From positions 62,001 to 126,000 of the forward strand of contig CAMJGD010000005.1 of the NCBI GenBank assembly GCA_946405135.1: a stretch of DNA of 64,000 nt, written 5' to 3'. The position numbers were made by a program, and so were the translations under genes. This document shows positions 44,973 through 54,945 of this stretch, piece by piece. How positions within the stretch are numbered: position 1 is the stretch's first letter; every line of letters starts with the position of its first letter. Source of the stretch: an uncultured Clostridiaceae bacterium (GTDB lineage: Bacteria > Bacillota > Clostridia > Clostridiales > Clostridiaceae). The notes below the pieces were generated by a model. That model made no database searches. It saw only the letters and a program-made list of their open reading frames with translations, and was not told the DNA's origin.

Positions 44973-46304
44973 TTGAATAAAGCTAAAACAATAATTTGTT
45001 CTTTTTTATGTATACTATTATTTATTACTTTATCTCTTTATATATCTACAAAAATAATAGAAATTAATAATAGAGACTTATTGGTGGATAATAGAGAGAG
45101 TATTAATATTAAACTAGATAATATTAACCAAATAAAAATACCTGAAGCTTCTAATATAGCTGTTTTCAATTATAAACTAGGTAGATTTTATTGGATTATA
45201 AGTATTATTGCTTCGTTTGTTATTCCATTTTTTATAATCTATACTGGTGTTTCAGGTAAAATTAAAAACTGGTCTAAAAACATAGGTAAACATTATATTT
45301 TTATAGTAGCTTTATATATTATTTTATTATATACAATTTATTATGTATTGAGCATACCTTTAGATTTTTTTGCAGGTTTTTATAAAGGTCATTTAATTAA
45401 TTTATCCAATCAATCTCTGTCAAATTGGATAGCTCAAAATATTAAATATTTTTTTATGAATTTAGTTATCTATGTAATTTCAGGTATTTTTATATATACT
45501 GTAATCAATCATAATAAAAATTATTGGCCGCTGATTCTAGGAGTGCTGTCTATACCAATTATGTTTATAGCATATATGATAACTCCTGTTTACATTGATC
45601 CTATATTTAATGATTTTAAACCTTTAACTGATAAAAAAGTTGAAAAGAGAATAGAAGAGCTGACTAAAAAAGCGGGAATAGATAATTGCAAGCTGTATGA
45701 AATAGATAAGAGTAAAGAAACAAAAGCCATGAATGCTTATATGACAGGAATTTTAAATACTAAAAGGATAGTTATATGGGATAATATGCTGAATAATTTA
45801 AATGAAAATGAAATTGCAGTAGTAGCAGCTCATGAGATTGGTCATTACGTATTAAAGCATATACCAAAATCTATTGTGTTTAATAGTGTTTTTATCACTA
45901 TAGTATTATTTTTATCAAAATTTTTAAGTAATTATTTTATAAAGATATTTAGCAGTAAAATTAAAATTTATAGTATTTCCGATTTGGCCGCCATTCCTAT
46001 CTTAATACTTATGGTAAATTTAGTAACATTTTTATTAGCGCCTATACCTAATGGATATTCAAGATATCACGAGATGGAAGCAGATAGATTTGCTATTGAA
46101 TTGACAGAAGATAATTATTCTAATGCTGCTGTAGAAGTTAAGTTTTTAAAAAACAATATATCCATGCCTGAAGTAGGAACTTTGTATAAGCTATGGAGAT
46201 ATGATCATCCAATGCCGAAAGAAAGGATAGAATTCTCTAATAGTTATAAGCCTTGGGAAAATAATGAACCTATGAAATACCAGGAGTATTTTAGAAAAAA
46301 ATAA
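44973..46304 (+). CDS. M48-family membrane metalloendopeptidase (Ste24-like)
   Basis: 443 aa, TTG start after AGAGGG. About six or seven membrane helices. The zinc motif AAHEIGHYVLKH (HEXXH, near residue 290) and the third ligand in YSRYHEMEADRFA (about 372) are intact. Overall layout matches Ste24/CAAX prenyl protease 1 rather than the shorter HtpX: an N-terminal multi-helix part and a large luminal loop with SIPLDFFAGF-type sequence. It likely degrades membrane or secreted peptides; true CAAX processing is not expected in bacteria. Single gene. Confidence 0.92.
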   Translation: MNKAKTIICSFLCILLFITLSLYISTKIIEINNRDLLVDNRESINIKLDNINQIKIPEASNIAVFNYKLGRFYWIISIIASFVIPFFIIYTGVSGKIKNWSKNIGKHYIFIVALYIILLYTIYYVLSIPLDFFAGFYKGHLINLSNQSLSNWIAQNIKYFFMNLVIYVISGIFIYTVINHNKNYWPLILGVLSIPIMFIAYMITPVYIDPIFNDFKPLTDKKVEKRIEELTKKAGIDNCKLYEIDKSKETKAMNAYMTGILNTKRIVIWDNMLNNLNENEIAVVAAHEIGHYVLKHIPKSIVFNSVFITIVLFLSKFLSNYFIKIFSSKIKIYSISDLAAIPILILMVNLVTFLLAPIPNGYSRYHEMEADRFAIELTEDNYSNAAVEVKFLKNNISMPEVGTLYKLWRYDHPMPKERIEFSNSYKPWENNEPMKYQEYFRKK

Positions 46305-46372
46305 TTCATCCTAAAAAATGGGTTAGAAATATAGTTGATAATATTTTTTAAGTGAATATAGCCTAGATAAGT

Positions 46373-46403
46373 AAAGCGAACTCTTAACTGGAGTTCGCTT
46401 TAT
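46373..46403. terminator. Bidirectional terminator
   Basis: AAAGCGAACTC (46373-46383) pairs perfectly with GAGTTCGCTTT (46391-46401), seven-base loop. Lies between convergent genes. Confidence 0.85.
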
Positions 46404-46405
46404 AT

Positions 46406-47014
46406 CTAGTTAACTTTATTTGAAAAATAACCTCTTGGAATATATCCTTTCTTAATTCCTTCAGTAACTATCAAATAGGTAGCTGTGGTATCGAACCTTG
46501 CATCGTGAAAATTACCGCTGCCTTCAAAATACTTTTGACTGGTAGACTTAATTTTTTCTTTATCTATACCTAGAAAAGTTACTACTTCTTCTAATTTAGG
46601 ATTCTTAACTTCTCCTCTTCCATTTCTTAGTTTGCAGATGTTTTTATAATAATTCATAGTACAAAATATACTTTTGGGTTCAAACTCTTCTCCACAGCCT
46701 TCTAATTCATGCGTTAAAAATTTTATATCGAAGTTAACATTATGTCCAATTATTACATCAGCTTCATAAAAATCCTGTATAAAAGATTCAAATTGATCTT
46801 CAAAATATAGACCATTACTTAATTCATATAAATCTTCCACAGAAAAGCCATGGATTTTCTCAGCACTTGGTTCTATGTATTCTACAGCAAAAAATATATT
46901 TTTGCCTACAGTTGTATTTGGTTTAGTTGAGGTATCAACAAGAATATAGCTTAGCTGGCATATACTTCCTGGCTTTAAATCTGTAGTTTCTGTATCAAAA
47001 AAAACAAGTTTCAT
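46406..47014 (-). CDS. DEDDh-type 3'-5' exonuclease (DnaQ/epsilon-like)
   Basis: 202 aa from the ATG at 47014, which has AGGAGG upstream; the longer frame adds a hydrophobic leader with no site. Exonuclease motifs: ExoI VFFDTETTDL, ExoII IIGHNVNFDIKFL, ExoIII HDARFDTTAT, giving the D-E-D-D-H metal set. A stand-alone proofreading-type nuclease rather than part of PolC, which carries its own domain. Could act in repair or RNA turnover. Single gene. Confidence 0.9.
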   Translation of the reverse strand: MKLVFFDTETTDLKPGSICQLSYILVDTSTKPNTTVGKNIFFAVEYIEPSAEKIHGFSVEDLYELSNGLYFEDQFESFIQDFYEADVIIGHNVNFDIKFLTHELEGCGEEFEPKSIFCTMNYYKNICKLRNGRGEVKNPKLEEVVTFLGIDKEKIKSTSQKYFEGSGNFHDARFDTTATYLIVTEGIKKGYIPRGYFSNKVN

Positions 47015-47411
47015 ATTAAAAAATAACCTCCTATTAGTATGTGGTATACAAAGTACAATATAAAGTGCTCTAACAACTATGGTATAGGAAAAAAACAATA
47101 TAATCAAGGCAAAAAAATTAAAGAGAGGAATTAAAGATTTTTAGGTGAATTAAAGAGAAAACATTAAGTTTCTTGTAAGTTTTACTGATTTTTATTGAAA
47201 TTTAGTGAGTTATGACAAAATATAATGATTTTTATATAAAAATCTACGGAAAAGACTTGTATATCAAAAGTATTTGTGATATATTTTTATTCGAAAATTA
47301 AAATTTCTTTTAAGAATTTTTTTATCTATAATAGTATCTTCTTTGCCAAAAGACTGGTGGGGAAGGTTTATTTTTTAGTTAAAATAATTTAAGTGAGGAG
47401 TTGGGAATGAA
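47015..47411 (+). other. 397-base AT-rich gap before potA
   Basis: No protein or RNA gene that I can support. The nonamer AATTAAAGA occurs three times (47116-47124, 47129-47137, 47148-47156) with 13- and 19-base spacing, possibly chance in such AT-rich DNA, possibly a binding-site cluster. The promoter of the polyamine operon should lie in the right half. Confidence 0.4.
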
Positions 47412-48497
47412 TTGACAAAAAAGGCAATTGTTAAACTTGTTAACACAGTAAAGTGCTATGAAAAAGGTGGAAATGCGGTAGTTAAAGGTATTTCCTTAGA
47501 TATCAAAAAGGGAGAATTCCTTACCATATTAGGTCCAAGTGGATGTGGAAAAACTACTACTTTGAGGATGATAGCAGGTTTTGAGCAGCTGACTAGTGGT
47601 GATATATATATAGATGATGAAAATGTATCTCATAAAGCTCCCTATGAAAGAAGTGTTAATACTGTTTTTCAAAATTATGCTTTATTTCCTCATATGAATG
47701 TTTTTGATAATGTAGCTTTTGGACTTACTATGAAAAAAATTTCTAGAACTGAAATAAAAGAAAGAGTAATGGAAATGTTAAAAGTAGTAAGATTAGAAGG
47801 TTATGAAAATAGGATGCCTTCACAGCTGAGTGGAGGGCAAAAGCAGAGAGTAGCTATTGCAAGAGCTATAATAAATAATCCTAAAGTTTTACTTTTGGAT
47901 GAACCTTTAGGAGCTCTAGACTTAAAATTAAGAAAACAGATGCAGCTTGAACTTAAACATCTTCAAAAGAAATTAGGGATAACATTCATATATGTAACTC
48001 ATGACCAAGAAGAGGCGCTTACTATGTCTGACAGAATAGCGGTTATGAATGAAGGAAAAATTGAGCAGATTGCCTCTCCTGAAGAAATATATGAAAAGCC
48101 TAAAACAAAATTTGTAGCAGATTTTATTGGTGAGACAAATCTTATAGAAGCTATGGTTTCATCTATAGGAGAAAAAAATGCACTATTGGAATTAGAAGCA
48201 GGTACAAAAATAAAAGTTGATAACTCTGGTTTAAATATTGGAGAAAAAGTGTGTATTGCTGTTAGACCGGAAAGGCTTAAAATAAAGTATTCTCCAGACA
48301 AGGATGATGAATGGCTTTCTGGAAAGCTTAAAGAAAGAATTTATGTAGGGTCAGCATTAAAAACAGTGATTGAGCTAAATAGCGGGGGAGAAGTAGTGAT
48401 AAATGAAGTTGCTGGTGATAGATTTGACTTTAATAGATGTAATGATCAGGTTTTTGTAACTTGGAAACCAGATAGTGCAGTGGTAGTTAGAGCATGA
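47412..48497 (+). CDS. potA: Spermidine/putrescine ABC transporter ATP-binding protein
   Basis: 361 aa, TTG start after GTGAGGAG. Walker A GPSGCGKTT (about 42), Q-loop VFQNYALFPHMN, signature LSGGQKQRVAIARA, Walker B LLLDEPLGALD, and a C-terminal TOBE domain (about 280-361) as in PotA and other polyamine/Fe/mannose-type importers. Drives polyamine import with PotB and PotCD. Its stop overlaps the potB start (ATGA). Confidence 0.95.
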   Translation: MTKKAIVKLVNTVKCYEKGGNAVVKGISLDIKKGEFLTILGPSGCGKTTTLRMIAGFEQLTSGDIYIDDENVSHKAPYERSVNTVFQNYALFPHMNVFDNVAFGLTMKKISRTEIKERVMEMLKVVRLEGYENRMPSQLSGGQKQRVAIARAIINNPKVLLLDEPLGALDLKLRKQMQLELKHLQKKLGITFIYVTHDQEEALTMSDRIAVMNEGKIEQIASPEEIYEKPKTKFVADFIGETNLIEAMVSSIGEKNALLELEAGTKIKVDNSGLNIGEKVCIAVRPERLKIKYSPDKDDEWLSGKLKERIYVGSALKTVIELNSGGEVVINEVAGDRFDFNRCNDQVFVTWKPDSAVVVRA

Positions 48498-49345
48498 AAA
48501 ATAAGAAAACTGCTGTTAAACTTTTATCACCTGTACTAATATGGATGACTTGTTTTTTTGTTGTACCTGTATTTCTCATGATGCTTGTTAGCTTTTGTAC
48601 TAGAGGAGAGTATGGTGAAGTAATATATAAATTCAATACAAATAATTATATAAGATTTTTAGATCCATTATATATAAATATATTTATTAGATCCATTGTG
48701 ATTGCATTGATTACTACAATTATATGCTTGATATTAGGATATCCTTTTGCATATTTTGTGGGAAGAGCTCCTAAAAAAATTAGAGGCATTCTGTTATTAC
48801 TTATAATGCTACCTTTTTGGACTAATTCTTTAATAAGAACTTATGCATGGATAATACTTTTAAGGACAGAAGGCATAATAAACACATATCTAATTAAGTT
48901 TCACATAATAAGTGAACCTTTAAAATTACTTTATAATAATGCTTCGGTGCTTATAGGTATGGTTTATATGATGTTTCCATTTATGGTGCTGCCTCTTTAT
49001 TCATCTATAGAAAAGTTAGATAAATCTTATATTGAAGCGGCTTTTGACTTAGGAGCTACACCTATTAAGAGCTTTATTAAAGTAATATTGCCCTTAACTA
49101 TGCCAGGCATAATGGCAGGATGCCTTCTTGTATTCGTGCCTACCTTAGGTTATTTTTTCATTCCAGATCTTATGGGAGGAAGTAAGGTAGTGCTCCTTAG
49201 CAATCTGATAAAGAATCAGTATTTAACAGCTAGAGATTGGCCTTTTGGTTCTGCTATCTCTGTAATATTGATTATTGTAATGCTGATACTTATAGGATTA
49301 TATTTTAAAGGGCTTAAAAATAAAGAAAAAGGTCAGGTGATATAG
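48494..49345 (+). CDS. potB: Spermidine/putrescine ABC transporter permease
   Basis: 283 aa, six membrane helices, starting four bases inside potA. The EAA coupling motif is EAAFDLGATPIKSFIKVILP (about 180-199), which docks on PotA. Pairs with the permease half of the downstream PotCD fusion to form the channel. Gap to potCD is two bases. Confidence 0.95.
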   Translation: MKNKKTAVKLLSPVLIWMTCFFVVPVFLMMLVSFCTRGEYGEVIYKFNTNNYIRFLDPLYINIFIRSIVIALITTIICLILGYPFAYFVGRAPKKIRGILLLLIMLPFWTNSLIRTYAWIILLRTEGIINTYLIKFHIISEPLKLLYNNASVLIGMVYMMFPFMVLPLYSSIEKLDKSYIEAAFDLGATPIKSFIKVILPLTMPGIMAGCLLVFVPTLGYFFIPDLMGGSKVVLLSNLIKNQYLTARDWPFGSAISVILIIVMLILIGLYFKGLKNKEKGQVI

Positions 49346-49347
49346 GG

Positions 49348-51189
49348 ATGAAAGATGGGAAAGCTAAACTGATTGGCAAAATTTATTCTATTCTCATATT
49401 TATATTTCTCTATATACCTATTGTGGTTTTGATAATATTTTCTTTTAATAGTTCAAAACTCAATGCAATTTGGACAGGATTTAGTTTTAAATGGTATGCA
49501 AAACTATTAACCAATTATAGTTTGCTTACAGCTCTTAAGAATAGTTTGATTATTGCTTTCTTAAGCAGTTTAGTGTCAGTGATTATAGGAACTTTAACTG
49601 CAGTTGGTATATATAAATGTGAATTTAAAGGAAAACGTGTTATAGATGGAATGCTTTATGTGCCCATAGTAATTCCTGAAATAGTTTTAGGTATTGCACT
49701 TCTTGCTTTTTTTGCACAGATGAAGATTCCTATGGGTATGCTCACTCTTATACTTGCACATATAACTTTTAGTATATCTTATGTGGTAGTAGTAGTAAGA
49801 GCTAGATTAGAAGGCTTTGATAAGTCTATAGAAGAAGCTGCCATGGATTTAGGTGCTACACCTATGCAGACATTTTTAAAAGTAACTTTACCTAATATAA
49901 TGCCAGGAGTAGTAGCCGGAGGATTGCTGGCTTTTACATTATCAATAGATGATGTAATCATAAGTTTTTTTGTAGCAGGTCCTAATAGTACTACACTGCC
50001 TTTAAAGATTTTTTCTATGGTTAAATTTGGGGTAACCCCTGAAATAAATGCTTTATCTACGGTACTTATAGTGCTTACAATACTAGTAGTTATTATTTCT
50101 GAAAAAGTAAGATTGAGTAATATTAAAGATAAAAAAATGAAGATAGCTTTTGTATCCTTTTTGGCTGTCATATTATTATTTACAGGTGGTGTATGGAAAG
50201 CTAGCAAAGGACAAGCACAACCAGCAGGGGAATTAAATATATTTAATTGGTCAGATTATGTACCTAAAACTGTAATAGAAGAATTTGAAAGAAGATATAA
50301 TATAAAAGTAAATTATAGTACATTTTCTTCTAATGAAGAAATGTTAGCTAAAATAATGGCTGGAGGCTCACAATATGATGTGGTAGTGGCTGCGGATTAT
50401 ATGGTAGATATTATGAAAAAACAGGATTTATTATATAAACTGGATAAGCAGTCTTTAACTAATATTGATAATATAGGAAAGCAATATCTAGGTCTTTATT
50501 ATGACCCAAAGGATGAATATAGTGTTCCTTATATGAGATCTGCAGCAGTTATGGTAGTAGATACTACAAAGGTAAAAGATGGAGAGGTTAAAAGCTATAA
50601 GGATATGTGGAAACCAGAATTCAAGGATTCTATAGTGATGCTTGAGGACCCTAGGGGAGTTATTGGAATAACTCTTAAAATGCTTGGATATTCTTTAAAT
50701 GAAACGGATAAAACAGCATTAAATAATGCAAAAAATCAGCTTTTAAAGCTTCAGCCAAATATAAAGGCTTATGATAGCGATAATGCTAAGTCCCTTCTTA
50801 CCAGCGGAGAGGCTAAAATAGGTATAGCTTGGGCAGCGGAAGCAGCTTTTGCAAAGGTAGATAATCCTAATTTAAAAGTTGTTTTACCTGAAGAAGGATT
50901 GTTTCTTCAGCAGGATAATTTTGTAATACCTAAGGATTCAAAGCATAAAAAAGAAGCAGAACTTTTTTTGAATTTTATATTGGAACCAGATGTGAGCTTG
51001 GAGTTTACTAAAGCGTATCCTTATGCTAACTGTAATGAAGCTACTTATCCTATGACGGATGAAAAAATATTAAAGGATATATCTATATTCCCTCCAGAGA
51101 AAGAACTTAGAAAGGGAGAATACCTTAAAGATATAGGAGATTCAGTTAAAGATTATGATTTGATATGGTCTCAAATAAAAAATAAGTAA
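49348..51189 (+). CDS. potCD: Fused spermidine/putrescine permease and substrate-binding protein (PotC-PotD)
   Basis: 613 aa. Residues about 1-258 are a complete PotC permease with its EAA motif EEAAMDLGATPMQTFLKVTL. A hydrophobic stretch (about 264-285) then crosses the membrane and leads directly into a PotD-type binding domain (about 292-613): ELNIFNWSDYVPKTVIEEF, AAADYMVD-like acidic pocket, GIAWAAEAAF. The binding protein is therefore tethered to the transporter instead of being a free lipoprotein. Similar fusions are known in some Firmicutes. Frame is open throughout, so it is a genuine fusion. Confidence 0.94.
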   Translation: MKDGKAKLIGKIYSILIFIFLYIPIVVLIIFSFNSSKLNAIWTGFSFKWYAKLLTNYSLLTALKNSLIIAFLSSLVSVIIGTLTAVGIYKCEFKGKRVIDGMLYVPIVIPEIVLGIALLAFFAQMKIPMGMLTLILAHITFSISYVVVVVRARLEGFDKSIEEAAMDLGATPMQTFLKVTLPNIMPGVVAGGLLAFTLSIDDVIISFFVAGPNSTTLPLKIFSMVKFGVTPEINALSTVLIVLTILVVIISEKVRLSNIKDKKMKIAFVSFLAVILLFTGGVWKASKGQAQPAGELNIFNWSDYVPKTVIEEFERRYNIKVNYSTFSSNEEMLAKIMAGGSQYDVVVAADYMVDIMKKQDLLYKLDKQSLTNIDNIGKQYLGLYYDPKDEYSVPYMRSAAVMVVDTTKVKDGEVKSYKDMWKPEFKDSIVMLEDPRGVIGITLKMLGYSLNETDKTALNNAKNQLLKLQPNIKAYDSDNAKSLLTSGEAKIGIAWAAEAAFAKVDNPNLKVVLPEEGLFLQQDNFVIPKDSKHKKEAELFLNFILEPDVSLEFTKAYPYANCNEATYPMTDEKILKDISIFPPEKELRKGEYLKDIGDSVKDYDLIWSQIKNK

Positions 51190-51220
51190 GCATAGATTTT
51201 ATATTAAAATAGAGTTTGCT

Positions 51221-51259
51221 AAAATTCAACCATCCTAATGGACTGGTTGAATTTTTTTA
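51221..51259 (+). terminator. Terminator of the pot operon
   Basis: AAATTCAACCA (51222-51232) pairs with TGGTTGAATTT (51244-51254), followed by TTTTT. Confidence 0.87.
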
Positions 51260-51322
51260 TATACCTATTTATTAATATAAATAAAAAATATATAATTAAT
51301 ATCACTTGATAAATTATATTAG

Positions 51323-51351
51323 TTGATATAAAATATTATTATAAACATAAT
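51323..51351 (+). promoter_or_regulatory. Candidate promoter of ldh
   Basis: TTGATA (51323-51328), 17-base spacer, CATAAT (51346-51351), about 60 bases before the ldh start. The region is AT-rich, so chance matches are common. Confidence 0.4.
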
Positions 51352-51413
51352 AATTATAATCTAGGAAATAATAGATTTATATGCAATAAACTTAATATTA
51401 GGAGTGATAATTG

Positions 51414-52361
51414 ATGAATATAAAGAATTCTAAAATTTCAATAATAGGAGCAGGATTTGTAGGTTCAACTACTGCTTATGCACTAATGCTTGAAGGTTTA
51501 GCCTCTGAAATAGTAATTGTAGATATAAATAAGGAAAAAGCTATAGCAGAAGCTATGGATTTATCTCATGGTGCTGCTTTTGTAAAACCTGTTGATATAA
51601 GGGCTGGAGACTATAAGGATACAGAGAATTCAGATATAGTGATAATAACTGCAGGAGTTGGTCCTAAACCGGGAGAAACTAGGTTAGATATAATAAACAA
51701 GAATATAAAAGTTTTTAGTAGCATAGTACCAGAAGTAGTTAAATATAGTCCTAAGTCTATTTTACTTGTGGTATCTAATCCAGTAGATGTTTTAACATAT
51801 ATTACTTATAAATTATCAGGATTTCCTGCTGAGAGGGTTATTGGATCGGGTACAGTACTAGATACATCAAGATTCAGATATATGTTAAGTGAGCATTTTA
51901 AAGTGGATGCTAGAAACATTCATACTTACATCATAGGAGAACATGGTGATTCTGAAATAGCTGCTTGGAGCTTAACTGGTATAGCAGGTATGAATGCAGA
52001 ACAATATTGTGAAAATATATGCAATGGCTGCGATAAGGGATTTAAATATAAGATTCCAGAGGATGTAAAAAATGCTGCCTATGAAATATTAAATAGAAAA
52101 GGCTATACTAATTATGCTGTAGCTTTGGCCATAAGAAGAATTGTAGAAGCAATATTAAGAGATGAAAATGCTATACTTACAGTTTCAAGTTTGTTTAAAG
52201 GGCAATATGGTATAGAGGATGTATATTTGGGTATCCCTACAGTAGTGGGTAAGGAAGGTGCAAGGAACATATTAGAAGTTCCATTAAGTGAAGAAGAACA
52301 GAATAAACTAACTGAATCTGCTGCATTGATGAAGGAGTATATATCTAAGTCTGATATATAG
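51414..52361 (+). CDS. ldh: L-lactate dehydrogenase
   Basis: 315 aa from ATG 51414, nine bases after AGGAG. Rossmann motif IIGAGFVGS, substrate-loop Arg in [19 protein letters not shown], and catalytic His in IIGEHGDSE. The Arg/Gln pattern (GPKPGETR with Gly-Pro-Lys rather than Met-Pro-Arg) fits lactate rather than malate dehydrogenase. Reduces pyruvate to lactate with NADH. Not followed by its own hairpin: the next promoter begins three bases after the stop, and the T-box terminator could end read-through transcripts. Confidence 0.95.
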   Translation: MNIKNSKISIIGAGFVGSTTAYALMLEGLASEIVIVDINKEKAIAEAMDLSHGAAFVKPVDIRAGDYKDTENSDIVIITAGVGPKPGETRLDIINKNIKVFSSIVPEVVKYSPKSILLVVSNPVDVLTYITYKLSGFPAERVIGSGTVLDTSRFRYMLSEHFKVDARNIHTYIIGEHGDSEIAAWSLTGIAGMNAEQYCENICNGCDKGFKYKIPEDVKNAAYEILNRKGYTNYAVALAIRRIVEAILRDENAILTVSSLFKGQYGIEDVYLGIPTVVGKEGARNILEVPLSEEEQNKLTESAALMKEYISKSDI

Positions 52362-52363
52362 CA

Positions 52364-52392
52364 TTGACAACCTATGTGTAAGTGTGTATAAT
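52364..52392 (+). promoter_or_regulatory. Promoter of the asnA T-box transcript
   Basis: TTGACA (52364-52369), 17-base spacer, TATAAT (52387-52392): a perfect sigma-A consensus at both boxes, starting three bases after the ldh stop codon. Confidence 0.88.
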
Positions 52393-52399
52393 TATAAAA

Positions 52400-52694
52400 A
52401 ATGAACAATAAAAAACTTTGATAGGAAGAGTACTTATAAGATGTAGTCTTAGCGAGTAGGTGATAGTGAAAGGCCTATACGAAGCTTATAATGAAGAACA
52501 TCCTGGAGTTTTCAACCGAAATCTTTTTAGAGAGTAGTCTTGAACGGAGCCTAACCGTTATGCATAGGACAGTATCGAAATTTACTTGTTATTTCCGTAC
52601 TGATATAAGATGGACTTATTTATTTAAGTCAATTTAGGTGGTACCGCGGAAGTTATGCCTTTCGTCCTAGTTTTTTAGGATGAAAGGCTTTTTT
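52400..52694 (+). promoter_or_regulatory. T-box riboswitch, asparagine specifier
   Basis: The T-box sequence TTAGGTGGTACCGCGGA (around 52635-52650) is canonical. Stem I carries GCGAGTAGGTGATAGTGAAAGGCC and a specifier-region GAAGAACATCC, in which AAC (52497-52499) is the expected Asn codon. The terminator is GCCTTTCGTCCTA with TAGGATGAAAGGC then TTTTTT (52657-52694). Uncharged tRNA-Asn should stabilise the antiterminator and turn on asnA. The specifier call rests on position and on the identity of the downstream gene; I did not fold the RNA. Confidence 0.93.
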
Positions 52695-52758
52695 ATTTTT
52701 AAAATTTAAGTGTATGGCCAAGCTTAAATATTAATTTATAATAAACGGAGGATAAAAA

Positions 52759-53775
52759 ATGATAGGTTCAGAAGTAATAGTTCCAAAAGATTATAAAACA
52801 GAATTAGATTTAAGAGAAACAGAAGTTGCTATAAAAAAGGTTAAAGATTTTTTTGAAAGAAGAATAGCAGAAGTTTTAAATCTTACAAGGGTATCTGCAC
52901 CACTTTTTGTAAGACCTGAAACAGGATTAAATGATAATTTAAATGGTACAGAAAGACCGGTAAGCTTTGCTGTTAAAGCCCTAAATGAAGATAAGGCAGA
53001 AATAGTGCATTCTTTAGCTAAGTGGAAGAGGATGGCCTTATACAGATATGGCTTTAAGGATGGAGAAGGACTATACACAGATATGAATGCTATAAGAAGA
53101 GATGAGAATTTAGACAACCTTCATTCTATATATGTGGATCAATGGGATTGGGAAAAAGTCATATTAAAAGAGCAAAGAACAGAACAAACATTAAAAGATA
53201 CTGTTAAAAAAATATATGAAGCTTTTAGGGCTACAGAAAAATTTATAAGTGATGATTATGAATGTATAAATCCAATTCTTCCAGAAAAAATTCATTTTGT
53301 AACCACTCAAGAGCTTGAAGATATGTATCCAAATATGACTGCTAAGGAAAGAGAAAATGCTATATGTAAGGATAAAGGAGCAGTATTTTTAATGCAGATA
53401 GGAGGAGCGCTTAAGTCAGGAGAAAAACATGATGGAAGATCTCCAGATTATGATGATTGGACTTTAAATGGGGACATTCTTTTTTGGTATCCTGTGCTTG
53501 AAAGATCTTTTGAATTATCATCTATGGGAATAAGAGTAGATGAAGAAGCTTTAGAGAGACAATTAAAGATAGCAGGATGTGAAGATAGAAAGGAAATGGA
53601 ATTTCATAAAATGCTTTTAGAAGGAAAACTTCCATATACCATGGGTGGAGGAATAGGGCAGTCTAGAATATGTATGTATTTTTTAAGAAAAGCTCACATA
53701 GGAGAGGTACAAGCCACTTTATGGGATGATGAGACTATAAGAATTTGTAAAGAAAATGGTATACAGCTTTTATAA
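52759..53775 (+). CDS. asnA: Aspartate-ammonia ligase (asparagine synthetase A)
   Basis: 338 aa, ATG after CGGAGG. Class II aminoacyl-tRNA-synthetase-like fold: [47 protein letters not shown], and the C-terminal [15 protein letters not shown]. Makes asparagine from aspartate, ammonia and ATP. Controlled by the Asn T-box immediately upstream, so it responds to tRNA-Asn charging. Confidence 0.97.
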   Translation: MIGSEVIVPKDYKTELDLRETEVAIKKVKDFFERRIAEVLNLTRVSAPLFVRPETGLNDNLNGTERPVSFAVKALNEDKAEIVHSLAKWKRMALYRYGFKDGEGLYTDMNAIRRDENLDNLHSIYVDQWDWEKVILKEQRTEQTLKDTVKKIYEAFRATEKFISDDYECINPILPEKIHFVTTQELEDMYPNMTAKERENAICKDKGAVFLMQIGGALKSGEKHDGRSPDYDDWTLNGDILFWYPVLERSFELSSMGIRVDEEALERQLKIAGCEDRKEMEFHKMLLEGKLPYTMGGGIGQSRICMYFLRKAHIGEVQATLWDDETIRICKENGIQLL

Positions 53776-53808
53776 GTATTATTAAGATTTTTTATGGAAA
53801 ATTTGTGA

Positions 53809-53832
53809 AAACCTCCGTTTTTCGGAGGTTAA
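53809..53832. terminator. Bidirectional terminator
   Basis: AACCTCCG pairs with CGGAGGTT (53823-53830) around five T. Between convergent asnA and birA. Confidence 0.78.
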
Positions 53833-53837
53833 TTCAC

Positions 53838-54827
53838 TTATTCTACATATCCGTAAAGTCCTCTTATAGAAACTTCACCTGAAATAATATTTTTTATGCT
53901 GCCATCTTTAAGCTGAATTACTAGCTCGCCTTCGGGATTAATATCTATAGCCTTTGCATTAAATATATTATTTCTATCTATACATTGGATTTCTGAACCT
54001 AGAAGGATAGAATTTTTTTTGCATATGTCAATGGTAGTATCTATGGAATTGCTATGAATGAATTCATCATAATATGTTTCAAGATTATTTAAAATTTCCC
54101 CTAGAAGCTTTTTCCTGTCTATCATTTCACCTTTTTCTATTTTTAAAGATGTGGCTATGTGTTTTAATTCTTCTGGAAAATCATTTTGATCTATATTTAC
54201 ATTTAGACCTATTCCCATAACTATGTAGTTAACTTTATTTAGTTCTCCACTCATTTCTGTTAATATACCACAGACTTTTTTATTATTAATAATCAAATCA
54301 TTTGGCCATTTTATTTTACACTCTCTAAAGCCCATGGATTCTAAAGCTTTATACACAGAAGCAGCACCCATAAGTGTAATCTTAGAAGCTTGAACTGGAT
54401 CTATGTCCGGGCGTAATATAATAGAAAACCAAATACCTTTTCTTTCAGGTGAGCACCAAACTCTTCCAAGTCTTCCTCTTCCAGCACTTTGACTTTCACT
54501 TAATATAACTGTACCTTCTATTTCTCCCTGCCTAGATAATTCCTTTGCTTTAGTATTGGTAGAATCTATATGGTGGAAATGATAAAATGTTCTGCCAATA
54601 TATTTTGTATTCAAGTAACGTTTTATTTCTTCATAATTTAATATATCTGCACTATTAACTAATCTATAACCCTTTTTTGGAGAAGATTCAATTTCGTAAC
54701 CTTCATCTTTTAGTGCATTTATATGTTTCCAAATAGAGGCACGACTTACACCTAATTTATTGCTTATTTCTTCTCCAGAAATATAACCTTCACTGTTTTT
54801 TAAAAACTCCATTATCTTATGTTTCAA
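53838..54827 (-). CDS. birA: Bifunctional biotin-protein ligase and biotin repressor
   Basis: 329 aa, TTG start after AAGGATA. N-terminal winged helix (about 1-60; ISGEEISNKLGVSRASIWKHI) for DNA binding, then the ligase domain with ESQSAGRGRLGRVW (biotinyl-AMP loop), IKWPNDLIINNKK and GIGLNVN, and a C-terminal SH3-like domain. Transfers biotin to carboxyl-carrier proteins and, with biotinyl-AMP, represses biotin genes. No biotin operon is in the window. Confidence 0.95.
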   Translation of the reverse strand: MKHKIMEFLKNSEGYISGEEISNKLGVSRASIWKHINALKDEGYEIESSPKKGYRLVNSADILNYEEIKRYLNTKYIGRTFYHFHHIDSTNTKAKELSRQGEIEGTVILSESQSAGRGRLGRVWCSPERKGIWFSIILRPDIDPVQASKITLMGAASVYKALESMGFRECKIKWPNDLIINNKKVCGILTEMSGELNKVNYIVMGIGLNVNIDQNDFPEELKHIATSLKIEKGEMIDRKKLLGEILNNLETYYDEFIHSNSIDTTIDICKKNSILLGSEIQCIDRNNIFNAKAIDINPEGELVIQLKDGSIKNIISGEVSIRGLYGYVE

Positions 54828-54864
54828 AGTTTATCCTTCTTTCTACTAATTTTAATTAAGGATA

Positions 54865-54896
54865 AAAGCTCTAAAAATTTATTTCTAGAGCTTTCT
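54865..54896 (-). terminator. Terminator of the PAS-GGDEF-HD-GYP gene
   Basis: AAAGCTCTA (54865-54873) pairs with TAGAGCTTT (54886-54894); on the minus strand it is followed by TTTATCC. Confidence 0.72.
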
Positions 54897-54945
54897 ATTA
54901 CGTATTATTATATCATGTTTAAAAATTTTCATCTATTATTGCTAA

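Noticed and set aside
47212-47301. Small 29-codon open frame (MTKYNDFYIKIY...) before potA
   Set aside because: No convincing ribosome binding site, composition like the surrounding non-coding DNA, no recognisable motif.
49779-50207. Antisense open frame inside potCD
   Set aside because: Shadow frame; the sense strand has clear permease motifs throughout.
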